In this document: piece after piece, positions 23,604 through 32,975 of the stretch
Position numbering within the stretch: the first letter of the stretch is position 1
Layout: each line of letters opens with the position of its first letter
NCBI RefSeq assembly: GCF_000469325.1
Contig: NZ_KI271600.1
Location: 1-52,033 of the forward strand
Reading direction: 5' to 3'
From: Schleiferilactobacillus shenzhenensis LY-73
GTDB taxonomy: Bacteria; Bacillota; Bacilli; Lactobacillales; Lactobacillaceae
Length of the DNA stretch: 52,033 nt
Notes under the pieces: model-generated
Told to the model about the DNA's origin: nothing
What the model saw: only the letters and a program-made list of their open reading frames with translations
Database searches by the model: none
Position numbers and translations under genes: made by a program

Positions 23604-25037
23604 TTACTTGATGTCAGTATAAGTCAGATTGAACATCGTCGCCAAGTCGGCCAGTTGAGTCGTGGTCAGCGTCAGCGTCAAAATCGTGTGGTGACCGCCA
23701 CCAGCGTGGATCCATTGCGTTGCGCCTTCCTTAAGGCCAGCCTTGGGTACCCAGAGCTGACGGGCAACCGGCAGATGCGGTGCCGGTACGTCGGGCTTCT
23801 TGGCATCGACAGCGTACATGATCATCCGGTACTCGTCGCCGAAGTCAGAAATCGTGACGTCCACGGCATCGCCTTGCGAACCGTCAAACACCAGCCGTGC
23901 CGGATCTTCCTTGTCGCCGATACCCAGAGGGTGAACTTCAACCCGCGGCTTGGTGCTGGCCAGGGTCGGGTCAACTTCCAGCATGTGCGAACCGAGGATG
24001 ACGTTGTGGCCCGGACGCAGGTCCAGCGTGTAGTCTTCCATGAAGGCGGTCTGCTTGTTGTGGGCAATGATCTTCAGCAACCGACCAAAGGCAGCGGACT
24101 TCCAGTCGCCTTCAGCACCGAAGCCGTAGCCCTCAATTTGCAGCAATTGAACGGCCAGACCCGGCAGCTGCTTCAAACCGTGCAAGTCTTCGAAGTTGGT
24201 GGTGAAGCCGGTGTAGCCCCTTTGGTCCAGGAAACGTTCAATACCAATCTTTTCTTGCAGCTGGTAACGGACGTGCTCCTTGAAGAATTCAGGGTCGTTG
24301 TCGCCGGCGCTGGGCACCAGGTCGTATTTCTTCTCTAAGTCAGCGTATTCCTTGTCGATGTCGGCGTCAGAAACTTTGTTGACTTCTTCCACCAATTCAG
24401 CGACTGGCCAGTAGTCAACGGTCCAGCCGAATTGGATCTGAGCCTCGACCTTGTCGCCTTCGGTCACGGCCACGTTGCGCATGTTGTCGCCGAAACGGGC
24501 AATCTTGATGTTGAAGCTCTCGTTGTAACCAACGGCAACATCCATCCAGTCAGCGATTTCTTGCTGAACTTCAGGATTCTTCCAGTAGCCGTACACGACC
24601 TTGTTGTGCTTGCGCAGGCGGGCATTGATGAAGCCGTACTCGCGGTCGCCATGGGCGGACTGGTTCAAGTTCATGTAGTCCATGTCGATGGTGTCCCAAG
24701 GAATATCCTCGCGGAACTGGGTCGCCAGGTGCAGCAGCGGCTTCTGTAACAGCTTCGTGCCGCGGATCCAGTTCTTCGCCGGGGAGAAGGTGTGCATCCA
24801 AGTAATGACACCGGCCACGTCATCGCGATAGTTGGCTTCCTTCATGGCAGACGTAATCGTCTCGGCATCGATGGCTACTTCCTTGAATTCAATCGGATAA
24901 GGCAGCTTGCCGCTGTCGTTCAAGGACTTGATGATGACTTCCGTATCTTTACGGACCGACTTCAGGTCATCTTCACCATACAGCGCTTGGCTGCCGACGA
25001 TGAACCAGAACTTGTAATTGGGCACTGTTAATTCCAT
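23604..25037 (-). CDS. araA: L-arabinose isomerase
   Basis: Converts L-arabinose to L-ribulose with Mn2+; first step of the bacterial arabinose pathway. 477 residues from the ATG at 25037 ([17 protein letters not shown]), with AAGGAGA about 10 nt upstream; the frame is open further upstream but without another ribosome binding site. Metal and catalytic motifs are intact: [33 protein letters not shown]. First gene of araA-araB-GH43. A near-consensus promoter and an overlapping CRE-like box precede it. Confidence 0.97.
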   Translation of the reverse strand: MELTVPNYKFWFIVGSQALYGEDDLKSVRKDTEVIIKSLNDSGKLPYPIEFKEVAIDAETITSAMKEANYRDDVAGVITWMHTFSPAKNWIRGTKLLQKPLLHLATQFREDIPWDTIDMDYMNLNQSAHGDREYGFINARLRKHNKVVYGYWKNPEVQQEIADWMDVAVGYNESFNIKIARFGDNMRNVAVTEGDKVEAQIQFGWTVDYWPVAELVEEVNKVSDADIDKEYADLEKKYDLVPSAGDNDPEFFKEHVRYQLQEKIGIERFLDQRGYTGFTTNFEDLHGLKQLPGLAVQLLQIEGYGFGAEGDWKSAAFGRLLKIIAHNKQTAFMEDYTLDLRPGHNVILGSHMLEVDPTLASTKPRVEVHPLGIGDKEDPARLVFDGSQGDAVDVTISDFGDEYRMIMYAVDAKKPDVPAPHLPVARQLWVPKAGLKEGATQWIHAGGGHHTILTLTLTTTQLADLATMFNLTYTDIK

Positions 25038-25162
25038 CAGTAAACAATCTCCTTCATGGCAGGCGGCACTGACTCGGGGAGAAAGGTTTCGCAAACCTTC
25101 CCACCCCATCGCCGGCATCCGAACCCGCGACTCTTTGTTGGCATTTCTTATTCACACTGCAA

Positions 25163-25200
25163 AGTTTAAATTATTTGACCGGACAAGTCAACCGCTTACA
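25163..25200 (-). promoter_or_regulatory. araA promoter with overlapping CRE-like box
   Basis: On the minus strand TTGACT (25186-25191), 17 bp, TAAACT (25163-25168). TGTAAGCGGTTGAC (25187-25200) matches most of the CcpA consensus and overlaps the -35, consistent with glucose repression. Confidence 0.75.
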
Positions 25201-25301
25201 TGCATTTTCATCGTCTTTTTTGACCGCATAATTTTTGCAGTGATGAAATTGTACTGCTAGTGGCACTTAGGCACAAGAGGGCCTCTGAGTTTTCAACCGG
25301 C

Positions 25302-26744
25302 CTAACGTCGCACTAGCCGCCGCATGAAGAGTGGCTCGCCCTGAGGATTGATTCCCGAGAACATCATGGTTTGGGCTTTTTGATATGGATCCCAAGAGGA
25401 AACAAAAATCCCTGTGTACGTCTTGTTATTGATTCGCATAGTCCCTTGGCCCTTCCGGTTCGTCCACTTACCCGTTATTTGACCAGTCACCTGACCATCT
25501 CGTGCAAGCGTTGTTGTCTTAGATCGAGCGGGTTCCTCTGTAATCAGCTTATCCATCGCGACTACCTGGTAGTCTCCGACGAGTTGATCGCCAGAATAAT
25601 CCGTTTTGGTCTCGCCATCGTAAGGAGCAGGATTCAGGACTGGCCAACCGTCCTTAGTAAAGAACAGTTGATGGACCCGGTCTTCGTAATACTCACCTCT
25701 GCCCGGGAAACGGGTATGGAACATCACGAAATACTTTCCCGTCTTTTTATCTTGGAAGGCAGTGTTATGCCCCGGTGAAACATATCCCACATTCTTGCCA
25801 TCTTGCTTCCACGTGAAGTTACCGATAATTTTCTCGCCATAGTTTTGAATGGCCGCGTCATCGAAGGTCGTTCCGACTTTACCACGAATATCTTCTGCCG
25901 CTTGCCCCTGGCTATCAACGAAACCGCCATCCGGCTGACGGGACCGGAACACACGTAAATTGTATCCCCCATCCGCAGCAAGACCACCGAATGATAGGAA
26001 GAGATAATAATAATTGGTTTGCTTATTGTAAAGCATGTAGGCGCCTTCGATACGAACGTGGTTACCACCCAAAAGTCGCTTGCCGTATCCTTGTCCAGGG
26101 TAAGGTTTACCCGTTGCTTCATCCATTTTCAAAATGAAGATCCCGCCAGAGTATGAACCATAGACCATCCATAGCTGTCCGTTCTTGTCGTGGAAAACAT
26201 GGGGATCGACGACGTTAGGATCTTCGGTGGCATTGTAATCTGCGTCATCCTTAATGGCCCCCCCAGAGCGAAGAATCACGCCCTGGTCTTGATATGGACC
26301 GGATACTTTGTCGGCGACCGCTACACCGAGTACCGATGTGGGGGAACTCCCCTGACAAGCGCAATAGTACATATAGAATTTACCATCCTGCAGCTGTTCA
26401 ATATCCCCTGCCCAAAACGTATCCGTCTCGGCATCGTGCATTGCAGATCCCAATTCGCCAGTAACATTTTTGAAAAGATGGGTGTCTTTAACGCTGGTCG
26501 AAAGTTGTTTCCATTGGATGAGGTTCGTTGATGAAGCGAACTGCATGTGAGACCCAATAATGTAATATCGCCCGTTGGTCTGAACAATTGATGGATCATG
26601 AACGGCAGCGTTGTTCACTCGAGGGGCAGTCAATTTTTGTTTCACCGGTACTGCTGTTTCCTTTCGGCAGCTTGCTAAGGCAGCGACCGCCAGGAGTAAG
26701 ACCAGACATGGCAAAAACAGCCAATGGCGTTTTTTCAATTTCAC
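25302..26744 (-). CDS. Extracellular GH43 arabinanase, lipoprotein
   Basis: 480 residues: basic MKLKKRHW, a hydrophobic stretch and the lipobox LASC (Cys26), so it is anchored outside. The propeller has the endo-arabinanase pattern: base D50 in VHDPSIV, VVDPHVF, acid Glu in HVRIEGAYMLY, and SPGHNTAF near the metal-binding histidine. The C-terminal 90 residues (SGDQLVGDYQVVA onwards) form the small beta domain found after GH43 arabinanases. It should cut alpha-1,5-arabinan at the cell surface and supply oligomers to the ABC importer encoded at 29.7-32.9 kb. Start GTG at 26744, AAAGGTGAT upstream. Divergent from the regulator gene. Confidence 0.9.
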   Translation of the reverse strand: MKLKKRHWLFLPCLVLLLAVAALASCRKETAVPVKQKLTAPRVNNAAVHDPSIVQTNGRYYIIGSHMQFASSTNLIQWKQLSTSVKDTHLFKNVTGELGSAMHDAETDTFWAGDIEQLQDGKFYMYYCACQGSSPTSVLGVAVADKVSGPYQDQGVILRSGGAIKDDADYNATEDPNVVDPHVFHDKNGQLWMVYGSYSGGIFILKMDEATGKPYPGQGYGKRLLGGNHVRIEGAYMLYNKQTNYYYLFLSFGGLAADGGYNLRVFRSRQPDGGFVDSQGQAAEDIRGKVGTTFDDAAIQNYGEKIIGNFTWKQDGKNVGYVSPGHNTAFQDKKTGKYFVMFHTRFPGRGEYYEDRVHQLFFTKDGWPVLNPAPYDGETKTDYSGDQLVGDYQVVAMDKLITEEPARSKTTTLARDGQVTGQITGKWTNRKGQGTMRINNKTYTGIFVSSWDPYQKAQTMMFSGINPQGEPLFMRRLVRR

Positions 26745-26780
26745 GATTTTGTATCACCTTTCCGTTGTTCTATTGCTTTT

Positions 26781-26824
26781 TTGAGGGTTACGGATTAGTA
26801 TTTATATTAATGTAAACGCTTATC
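26781..26824 (+). promoter_or_regulatory. Regulator promoter with CRE-like box
   Basis: TTGAGG (26781-26786), 16 bp, TATATT (26803-26808). TGTAAACGCTTATC (26811-26824), a CRE-like sequence differing at the last two positions, lies at the start site. The same box lies upstream of the divergent arabinanase gene. Confidence 0.5.
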
Positions 26825-26850
26825 GCATCTCTGAATGGAGGAAGAATACG

Positions 26851-27741
26851 ATGGAACTTGATATTTCTGACCGGTCTTTGCCGGTTTATAAGGCACTGGC
26901 CAGTCCGGTACGGCTCAACATCATTCAAAAACTGTCACAGCGAAAAATGAGTGTTCGAGAATTAGCATCAGAATTGGGTCTCAGCAGTACGATCGTCCTC
27001 ATGCACTTGGGGAAGCTTGCGGACGCTGGTTTAATTGAATTCGAACGGGACGGTCACAACAAAATCTCCCGGTTGAAAGTGGACAATATCAACGTCCGTT
27101 TTCCACAAATCATTTATCCTGCTTTCGACTCCTACACCGTGCAATTACCCGTGGGACATTTTACAAATTACCAGGTTGAGCCATCCTGTGGCATGGCCGG
27201 CCAAGATGATTTTATTGGAAAAGTCGATACCCCCGGATATTTCATGGATCCTGACCGCATCAAAGCGGGTATGATTTGGTGGACGGCTGGGTTCGTTGAA
27301 TATCAGTTTCCCAATTACTTGACGAAAAACGACAAGTTGGAAATGCTGGATCTGTCAATGGAATTAGGCTCTGAATTTCCCTTCTCCAACAACGTCTGGC
27401 CGTCCGACATTACTTTTTCGATTAATGACAAGGAAATTGGCACGTGGACGAGCCCCGGGGATTTCTCAGACATTCGAGGGAAATACACACCTGCGTGGGT
27501 GCCAGACAACGTGAACCAATATGGCATCATGAAGACCGTGCGCATCAATCACGACGGCAGTTTCTTGGATGCTCAGCCGTTTTCGGACGTGACACTGGCC
27601 GATTTGGATCCATACCAGCCTACATTCAAAGTCCGTTTTGCCATCAAGGAAGATGCAAAAAACCAAGGTGGTTGTACGATTTTTGGTAAGGGATTTGGTA
27701 ATTACGACCAGGATATCGAGCTTAAGTTGTACCACAGTTAG
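26851..27741 (+). CDS. ArsR-type winged-helix regulator with large C-terminal domain (COG4189-like)
   Basis: 296 residues. Residues 12-80 form a winged helix (LASPVRLNIIQKLSQ, MSVRELASELGLSSTIVLMHLGKL). The remaining 210 residues form a beta-rich domain with no metal-binding cysteine pattern (SCGMAGQDDF, MIWWTAGFVEYQFPNY), probably a sugar or ligand sensor or dimerisation part. This architecture recalls COG4189 predicted regulators. It sits between the secreted arabinanase gene and the arabinan importer operon, and no AraR/GntR regulator is in the window, so it is the best candidate controller of arabinan use (inference). The ATG follows GGAGGA; a terminator follows. Confidence 0.85.
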   Translation: MELDISDRSLPVYKALASPVRLNIIQKLSQRKMSVRELASELGLSSTIVLMHLGKLADAGLIEFERDGHNKISRLKVDNINVRFPQIIYPAFDSYTVQLPVGHFTNYQVEPSCGMAGQDDFIGKVDTPGYFMDPDRIKAGMIWWTAGFVEYQFPNYLTKNDKLEMLDLSMELGSEFPFSNNVWPSDITFSINDKEIGTWTSPGDFSDIRGKYTPAWVPDNVNQYGIMKTVRINHDGSFLDAQPFSDVTLADLDPYQPTFKVRFAIKEDAKNQGGCTIFGKGFGNYDQDIELKLYHS

Positions 27742-27749
27742 TTAAACGA

Positions 27750-27791
27750 AACGAGCAGGCAGATGCCAGACGCATCCCCTGCTCGTTTTTC
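27750..27791. terminator. Bidirectional terminator between the regulator and GH43 genes
   Basis: AACGAGCAGG (27750-27759) pairs with CCTGCTCGTT (27778-27787), followed by T residues on the plus strand. Confidence 0.85.
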
Positions 27792-27798
27792 AATGGTC

Positions 27799-29043
27799 TT
27801 AGACCTGACGCTTGGCCAAGACACCCCAGCCTTCCGAAGTGAGTCCGCTAAAAACGACCCGCTCTTTTTGAACCGACCAATCGTATTCTTGCCAGACTGC
27901 ACCACTGCCCACGCCTGCAAGAACACAGCCTTCAGAACCAGACGTCTGGACCATGTCGGGGGTAACACTGATGCTTTGGCTCTCAATCACGTCTGTTGAG
28001 TCAGTGAAGGTCACGACGTCCCAGTCGCCCGGAATTGCGTTAGGGAGAACTGGATGACCGGAAGCAACAGAATGAACGTGGTTCGGGCTAACGACTGGCC
28101 ATCCTTCAGTGGTCCAATGCAACTGGCTGACCATCCCGAAAGGTCGACCGCCAGGCTGCAGGCGATTGTGGTAGACGAGATACTGGGTAGTGCCTAGGTC
28201 TAGTACTGAGCAGTGCCCCGGTGCCAACAACTGCTGATGCTCGCCTGCAAAATGCCTGCTCCCGAGAATCTTTGTTCCACTGTAGTTCGCCCTCTCAGGG
28301 TCCAAGGCAATCATGCTATTCCCGTGATAGTCAAGATAGGGTCCAGTGATTGTCTTGGCCCGGCCAACCCGAATATTGTAGGAATGGCTCAGGGAATCAT
28401 ACGACGCAAAGAGATAATAATCATCCGTCACGGGCGAGTGGTAAATAAATGGCCCTTCAATGGACCCATTATTCAGCGCCCGTGGGCGAGCAGCGATACG
28501 ATGACCGACATCTCCAGGATCTTTCAAAAAACCGGTGGCAGGGTTCAGTTCCACTAAATATATTCCTGCGAAAAATGAACCGTAGCACAGCCATTCCTTG
28601 TTCCCGTCAATCACGACGTTTGGATCCAGCGCGTTACGCTGATCAGTCACGCCGTCGGTACGCAGAACGATACCTTGCGGTGTAAATGTATCACTTAAAG
28701 ACGGGGAAGTGGCCAGGCCAATTGCAGAGCGCTGTGAGCCAAACGTTGACGCCGCATAGTACAGCCGATAACCAGCCGCATACGGCACCACTTCCGGCGC
28801 CCATAAACCACCGGCATGGCTCCATTCTTCAGCGTCTGCAGGAATCCCGTTGAGGGCGGTTCCTGCATCTGACCAACGCACCAAATCACTGGAATGACGC
28901 CGTTGAATACCCCGAGTGGCATGATTCTGGTCAGCCCTTCGTGTATCTGTTGAAAACATGGTAAAGCCAGCAGCATCATGAACGATCGTTGGATCATGGA
29001 CGTCCCAAGTACCCATTTCATCAGGAAAACTCTTGGCTATCAA
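27799..29043 (-). CDS. Intracellular GH43 arabinanase/arabinosidase
   Basis: 414 residues, no signal peptide, so it acts on imported arabino-oligosaccharides. The propeller carries base D17 in VHDPTIV, ALDPNVVID, acid Glu in SIEGPFIYH, and the metal-site histidine in APGHCSVLD. The C-terminal 95 residues (IPGDWDVVTFTD onwards) form the small beta domain seen in the arabinanase-like GH43 branch. Last gene of the importer operon; its ATG overlaps the YesL stop (ATGA). It is related in plan to the lipoprotein arabinanase at 25.3 kb but cytoplasmic, giving an outside/inside pair. Confidence 0.88.
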   Translation of the reverse strand: MIAKSFPDEMGTWDVHDPTIVHDAAGFTMFSTDTRRADQNHATRGIQRRHSSDLVRWSDAGTALNGIPADAEEWSHAGGLWAPEVVPYAAGYRLYYAASTFGSQRSAIGLATSPSLSDTFTPQGIVLRTDGVTDQRNALDPNVVIDGNKEWLCYGSFFAGIYLVELNPATGFLKDPGDVGHRIAARPRALNNGSIEGPFIYHSPVTDDYYLFASYDSLSHSYNIRVGRAKTITGPYLDYHGNSMIALDPERANYSGTKILGSRHFAGEHQQLLAPGHCSVLDLGTTQYLVYHNRLQPGGRPFGMVSQLHWTTEGWPVVSPNHVHSVASGHPVLPNAIPGDWDVVTFTDSTDVIESQSISVTPDMVQTSGSEGCVLAGVGSGAVWQEYDWSVQKERVVFSGLTSEGWGVLAKRQV

Positions 29044-29657
29044 GCCGTCCCCTCCCTTCTCGCAATGGCAGGACGGCCAACTAACGAGGCTGGTAGTGCA
29101 TAGTACAAGCCCATCAAGTAAGCACCAATTAACGCCACGTTAAGGATAATGCTGACTTGCCAGCTGAGAACGAAGGCAATGACAAAGATGGCCAACACTC
29201 CGATATAACGCGTGAAGCAAGCAAACGGTAAGACCATTGCTTGTTTCAAACGTTGAAACCATACGCTGTCCGTCTCGTCCACGAGGAGGAGGTTGATGAC
29301 GACCATCGCATAGTAAGGCGTTAGGATAACCAGGGGAATCAGGAGCGGCAGATGCAAGGCCACGACCGCATACCAGTCCAGAATCAGTAGGATACTCACA
29401 ACTGCGCTGATCAGTGATGTGGGCAGTAATGGCTTCCATGACTGTCGATAAGTCGTGTAGAAAACACCAGCCAATGTTCGCAAGCTCGTCCCAGAATCCA
29501 TTGCTTGTTGCTGAATTACCGCGAATGCAGCTTTCGTAGCCGGCAATACCCCCGTGACGATCAAGCCAGCCAAGGTCCCAGCTAACGTGAGAATGCTAAT
29601 GAGCAGTACCCGTTCAATGGCCGCAAGGACGTCCATTACTTTTGTTGCCCACATCAT
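29040..29657 (-). CDS. yesL: YesL/DUF624 family membrane protein
   Basis: A 205-residue membrane protein with about five hydrophobic segments (VLLISILTLAGTLAGLIVTGV and others) and the DUF624 pattern GVLPATKAAFAVI and YYAMVVINLLLVDE. Members occur almost always in oligosaccharide ABC operons, but their role is unknown; a part in transporter assembly or sensing has been guessed. ATG pair at 29657/29654 after AAAGGAAG. It lies between the permease and GH43 genes, overlapping the latter. Confidence 0.85.
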   Translation of the reverse strand: MMWATKVMDVLAAIERVLLISILTLAGTLAGLIVTGVLPATKAAFAVIQQQAMDSGTSLRTLAGVFYTTYRQSWKPLLPTSLISAVVSILLILDWYAVVALHLPLLIPLVILTPYYAMVVINLLLVDETDSVWFQRLKQAMVLPFACFTRYIGVLAIFVIAFVLSWQVSIILNVALIGAYLMGLYYALPASLVGRPAIARREGTA

Positions 29658-29683
29658 ACCAACTTCCTTTCTGCCAATGATAT

Positions 29684-30559
29684 CTAGTTCTTCATTCCGG
29701 ATAATGCCACAGACTCAATAATCTGCCGTTGGAAAATCAGGAAGATAATCAGGATGGGCAGCATAGAGATAAATGACAAGCCCATGATCAACGGATAGTC
29801 TGTCTGTGTCGCGTATGTGGCACTTAAGTTAGCAATAACAACCTGCAGAGTCTGTTTTTCTGGTGAGTTCAGGTAAATCAACGGGCCAAGGTAATCATTC
29901 CAAGCACCCATGAACCACAAGATAAACTGTGCTGCGACAGCGGGCCGCATCAACGGGAAAATGATGCGTGTGAAAATCGTCCAATAACTGGCACCGTCAA
30001 TCTTAGCCGATTCAACAACTGAGTCCGGAATCCCTTGTAAGTACTGGCGTAGGAAGAAAATCATCGTGATATTCCCGAATAACCCAGGAATAATCAAAGG
30101 CTTCAATGAATCGACCCAACCGATTGTTGAGAACATCATGAATTGCGGGATCATGACTGCCGGGTAGGGAATCATCAGACCCACTAAGAGTAGCAGGAAC
30201 ATCGCGTTCTTATGTGGCATCCGTAATTTGGCGAACGAGAAAGCCGCCATACATGACGTAAAGGAACCAATAACGGTGACCGTTAAAGAAACGATGATGG
30301 TGTTCATAAACCCAGTTTGGAGTTGGGACAAATGGAATAATCGTTGGTATGCATCCCAATGGATCGGATTAGGAATCCACTGTGGCGGCAGTTGGAAAAC
30401 GCCGGTTTTATCCTTCAGTGATGTGGAAATCATCCACAGCAGCGGGCCAATCATCAAAATACCGCCTGCAATCAGGATGAGGTAAATGAAGAAATCTGCG
30501 ATACGGCGCGATTGCGTCTGAGACAATTTATGGGTACTACTTTTGGCTAACACAGTCAC
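29684..30559 (-). CDS. Sugar ABC transporter permease (AraQ/MalG type)
   Basis: 291 residues, six membrane helices, EAA loop VVESAKIDGASYWTIF. Second permease of the arabino-oligosaccharide importer. The start is GTG: 30559 lies 4 nt and 30553 lies 10 nt after AGGAGG, so the shorter form may be the main one. It follows the first permease by 8 bp. The ATPase is not encoded here and is probably a shared MsmX/MsmK-type protein. Confidence 0.9.
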   Translation of the reverse strand: MTVLAKSSTHKLSQTQSRRIADFFIYLILIAGGILMIGPLLWMISTSLKDKTGVFQLPPQWIPNPIHWDAYQRLFHLSQLQTGFMNTIIVSLTVTVIGSFTSCMAAFSFAKLRMPHKNAMFLLLLVGLMIPYPAVMIPQFMMFSTIGWVDSLKPLIIPGLFGNITMIFFLRQYLQGIPDSVVESAKIDGASYWTIFTRIIFPLMRPAVAAQFILWFMGAWNDYLGPLIYLNSPEKQTLQVVIANLSATYATQTDYPLIMGLSFISMLPILIIFLIFQRQIIESVALSGMKN

Positions 30560-30567
30560 TCAACCTC

Positions 30568-31509
30568 CTATCCTAATTTGTAATCCGAGCGCCGGTTCTG
30601 GTAGAACTGCAGCGCTGTGACGATGAAGATGATAATGCCCAACACGATGGACATGGCAGATGCATAACCCATCTGGAAATTCTTGAATGCCTTCTGCCAG
30701 ATATACCAAACAATGGTTGCCGAACTAAATTCAGTACCGCCAGTCGGTGTCATAATGTTAACTTCAGTGAAGAGCTGAGACCCGCCGATGATGTTGGTAA
30801 TAACCAGGAAGAAAGTGACTGGTTTGCACATCGGCCACGTAATGTTCTTGAACTTCTGCCACGAGTTAGCACCATCAAGTTCTGCCGCTTCATAGAATGT
30901 CTGCGGAACACTTTGAATGGCTGCTAAGTACAGCAGCATTGAGTAACCCAGTCCTTTCCACACAGTCATGGCCACGATGGCGGGCTTTACAGTATGCACG
31001 TTTTGCAACCAGTTTGGCCCTTTGATCCCGACTAATGCCAGGACTTGGTTGACCAACCCATAGTCGCCGTTATATGCCCACTGCCACATAATGGCGATAG
31101 CTGCGAGGGAGGAAATAACGGGAATGTAATAGATGGTTCGGAAAAATGTCGTCCCCTTCAAGCCACGCGATAAGGCTGAGGCCAAAATGAAGGAGAGAAT
31201 CAAGCCGATGGGAATCCCAATCATCATGAAGAAGGTATTCCATAGCGAAGTCCAAAAATAGTTATCCGTCAGCATAACTTGGAAGTTGCGTAACCCTACC
31301 CAGTTCATCTGCCCAATACCGTTCCAATCGGTGAATGACGCAAACACGGCATATGCAGCCGGGAACAAGGTAAAGATCAGGAAGCCAATGACTGGCGGCA
31401 GAATCATTAAGAACGCGACACGATGCTCTTTTTTGTAAAGAGACGAGTCACGCACCCGTCCCTTGCGGCGCCCATCCGTGGGTGCCTTGTCTTTAACAGT
31501 TGATTCCAT
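30568..31509 (-). CDS. Sugar ABC transporter permease (AraP/MalF type)
   Basis: 313 residues from the ATG at 31509 (MESTVKDKAP), which has AAAGGAGA about 11 nt upstream; the in-frame ATG at 31551 has no such site. A basic N-terminal tail is followed by six helices (LMILPPVIGFLIFTLFP first). The EAA loop reads TFYEAAELDGANSWQKF. It is the MalF-side partner of the next permease, in the operon GH43, binding protein, permease, permease, YesL, GH43. Confidence 0.9.
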   Translation of the reverse strand: MESTVKDKAPTDGRRKGRVRDSSLYKKEHRVAFLMILPPVIGFLIFTLFPAAYAVFASFTDWNGIGQMNWVGLRNFQVMLTDNYFWTSLWNTFFMMIGIPIGLILSFILASALSRGLKGTTFFRTIYYIPVISSLAAIAIMWQWAYNGDYGLVNQVLALVGIKGPNWLQNVHTVKPAIVAMTVWKGLGYSMLLYLAAIQSVPQTFYEAAELDGANSWQKFKNITWPMCKPVTFFLVITNIIGGSQLFTEVNIMTPTGGTEFSSATIVWYIWQKAFKNFQMGYASAMSIVLGIIIFIVTALQFYQNRRSDYKLG

Positions 31510-31574
31510 AAGGGTGAATTCTCCTTTCAAAGAAAAAGGATGTGTACGCACATCCCTTTTCTCGATAATCGAGC

Positions 31575-32933
31575 TTACTTACCCGCAGTGGCTTCAGCAG
31601 TCTTCTTCTGCTGGTTAGCCGCATCCAGCTTCGACTGCATCTTCGGCTGCTCGTCCTTCACAAATTGAGCTGCTGTCTTCTTGCCGTCCAAGACGGGTTG
31701 AATGTCAGTGTAAAACATGTCGTACCATTCGGAATTGTAAGTTGTTGCGCCAGGCAAGCCGCGGCCATACTTCTCAACGATGTCTAAGAACTCTTGACGG
31801 TTCTGCGGTTTACCATGATTCTTTTCATTAGCCCACTTATTCGCCATATCCTTCAACGTGGGGATTTGAATCATATTGTTCACCAGAATTTGCTGTGCTT
31901 TACGGTTAGTTGAAAGGTAGATAGCCAAGTCGGCAGCATCTTCGCCATACTTAGTCTTCTTTGAAACACCGATACCAAGCGAGCCAACATACGCAGCAGA
32001 CTTGCCCGTACTCATTGTCGGCCAGGGAATCAAGTCATAGTCAAAACTCAGTTTGCTGTAAGTCGGCAGATCCCACGGGCCAACGGGGAAGAAGGCGAGT
32101 TGACCTTTCATCCAACGCTGATATGTGTCCAGAGACTGAGATTCCTTAACAGACGGCGTCGTGTGATACTTATTCTGCAAATCTGCAAATTCTTGCAGGG
32201 CATGGGCAAACTTCGGTGTGTTAATCGTTACCTTGGTCTTGTCCTTATTGATCCAATCCGCGCCATTGCTCCAGGCTAGCGCAGGCAGTGACCAAACGAC
32301 GTTAAAGCCTGTGCCATATTGGTCAATCTTGCCATCACCATTAGTGTCCTTCGTCAACTTCTGAGCAACCTTGACGAACTCTTCCCAAGTGTAGGCTTTA
32401 TCTTTATCTGGTAACGGAATGTTGTTCTTCTCGAACATGGTCTTGTTATACCCCAGGGCAAACGGGCCGACATCCTTTGGTAGGGCATAGAGATCGCCTT
32501 TCCCTACTTGCTTGCCATCATAACGATAACTGTCAACCCCGTACTTCCAAATATTGTTCAAGTCGACCTTGGACTTTTTGACGTCCTTAGTAATATCGCG
32601 TAATACACCATTGTCGGCATAAGCCATTAAGTTGTTCTGCTCCACGTAGAACACGTCCGGCGTCTTGTTGCCAGAAATGGCCGCCTGCAACTTGGTGGCA
32701 TAATTGTCCGCGCTGGTCATGATAATCTTGACGGTAACGTCTTTATGAGTCTTCTCGTATGCCTTAATTGCTTCACCGTATGCTTTCTTCTCGGCATCCC
32801 CGCCTCGGAACATAAAGGTCAGTTGATGCTTGCCGTTGGCTGCCCCGGTGGACTTGTTGCCACAGGAAGCGAGTAAACCGACGGACAATAGGGCCATAGC
32901 CCCGAGCATCACTTTACGAACAAACTTTGACAT
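31575..32933 (-). CDS. Sugar ABC substrate-binding lipoprotein (AraN-like)
   Basis: 452 residues. Signal peptide with lipobox LASC, lipidated Cys24. A family 1 binding fold: LTFMFRGGDAEKKAYGEAIKAYEKTH, TPDVFYVEQNNLMAYADNGVLRDIT. The C-terminal tail is lysine and alanine rich. The operon holds two cytoplasmic GH43 enzymes and a secreted GH43 is divergently nearby, so arabino-oligosaccharides are the likely ligand, by analogy with AraN of Bacillus. GGAGGAG about 7 nt before the ATG. Confidence 0.92.
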   Translation of the reverse strand: MSKFVRKVMLGAMALLSVGLLASCGNKSTGAANGKHQLTFMFRGGDAEKKAYGEAIKAYEKTHKDVTVKIIMTSADNYATKLQAAISGNKTPDVFYVEQNNLMAYADNGVLRDITKDVKKSKVDLNNIWKYGVDSYRYDGKQVGKGDLYALPKDVGPFALGYNKTMFEKNNIPLPDKDKAYTWEEFVKVAQKLTKDTNGDGKIDQYGTGFNVVWSLPALAWSNGADWINKDKTKVTINTPKFAHALQEFADLQNKYHTTPSVKESQSLDTYQRWMKGQLAFFPVGPWDLPTYSKLSFDYDLIPWPTMSTGKSAAYVGSLGIGVSKKTKYGEDAADLAIYLSTNRKAQQILVNNMIQIPTLKDMANKWANEKNHGKPQNRQEFLDIVEKYGRGLPGATTYNSEWYDMFYTDIQPVLDGKKTAAQFVKDEQPKMQSKLDAANQQKKTAEATAGK

Positions 32934-32975
32934 GATATCTCCTCCACATAAGTGTTTTTGTTGACTGAATGATTG

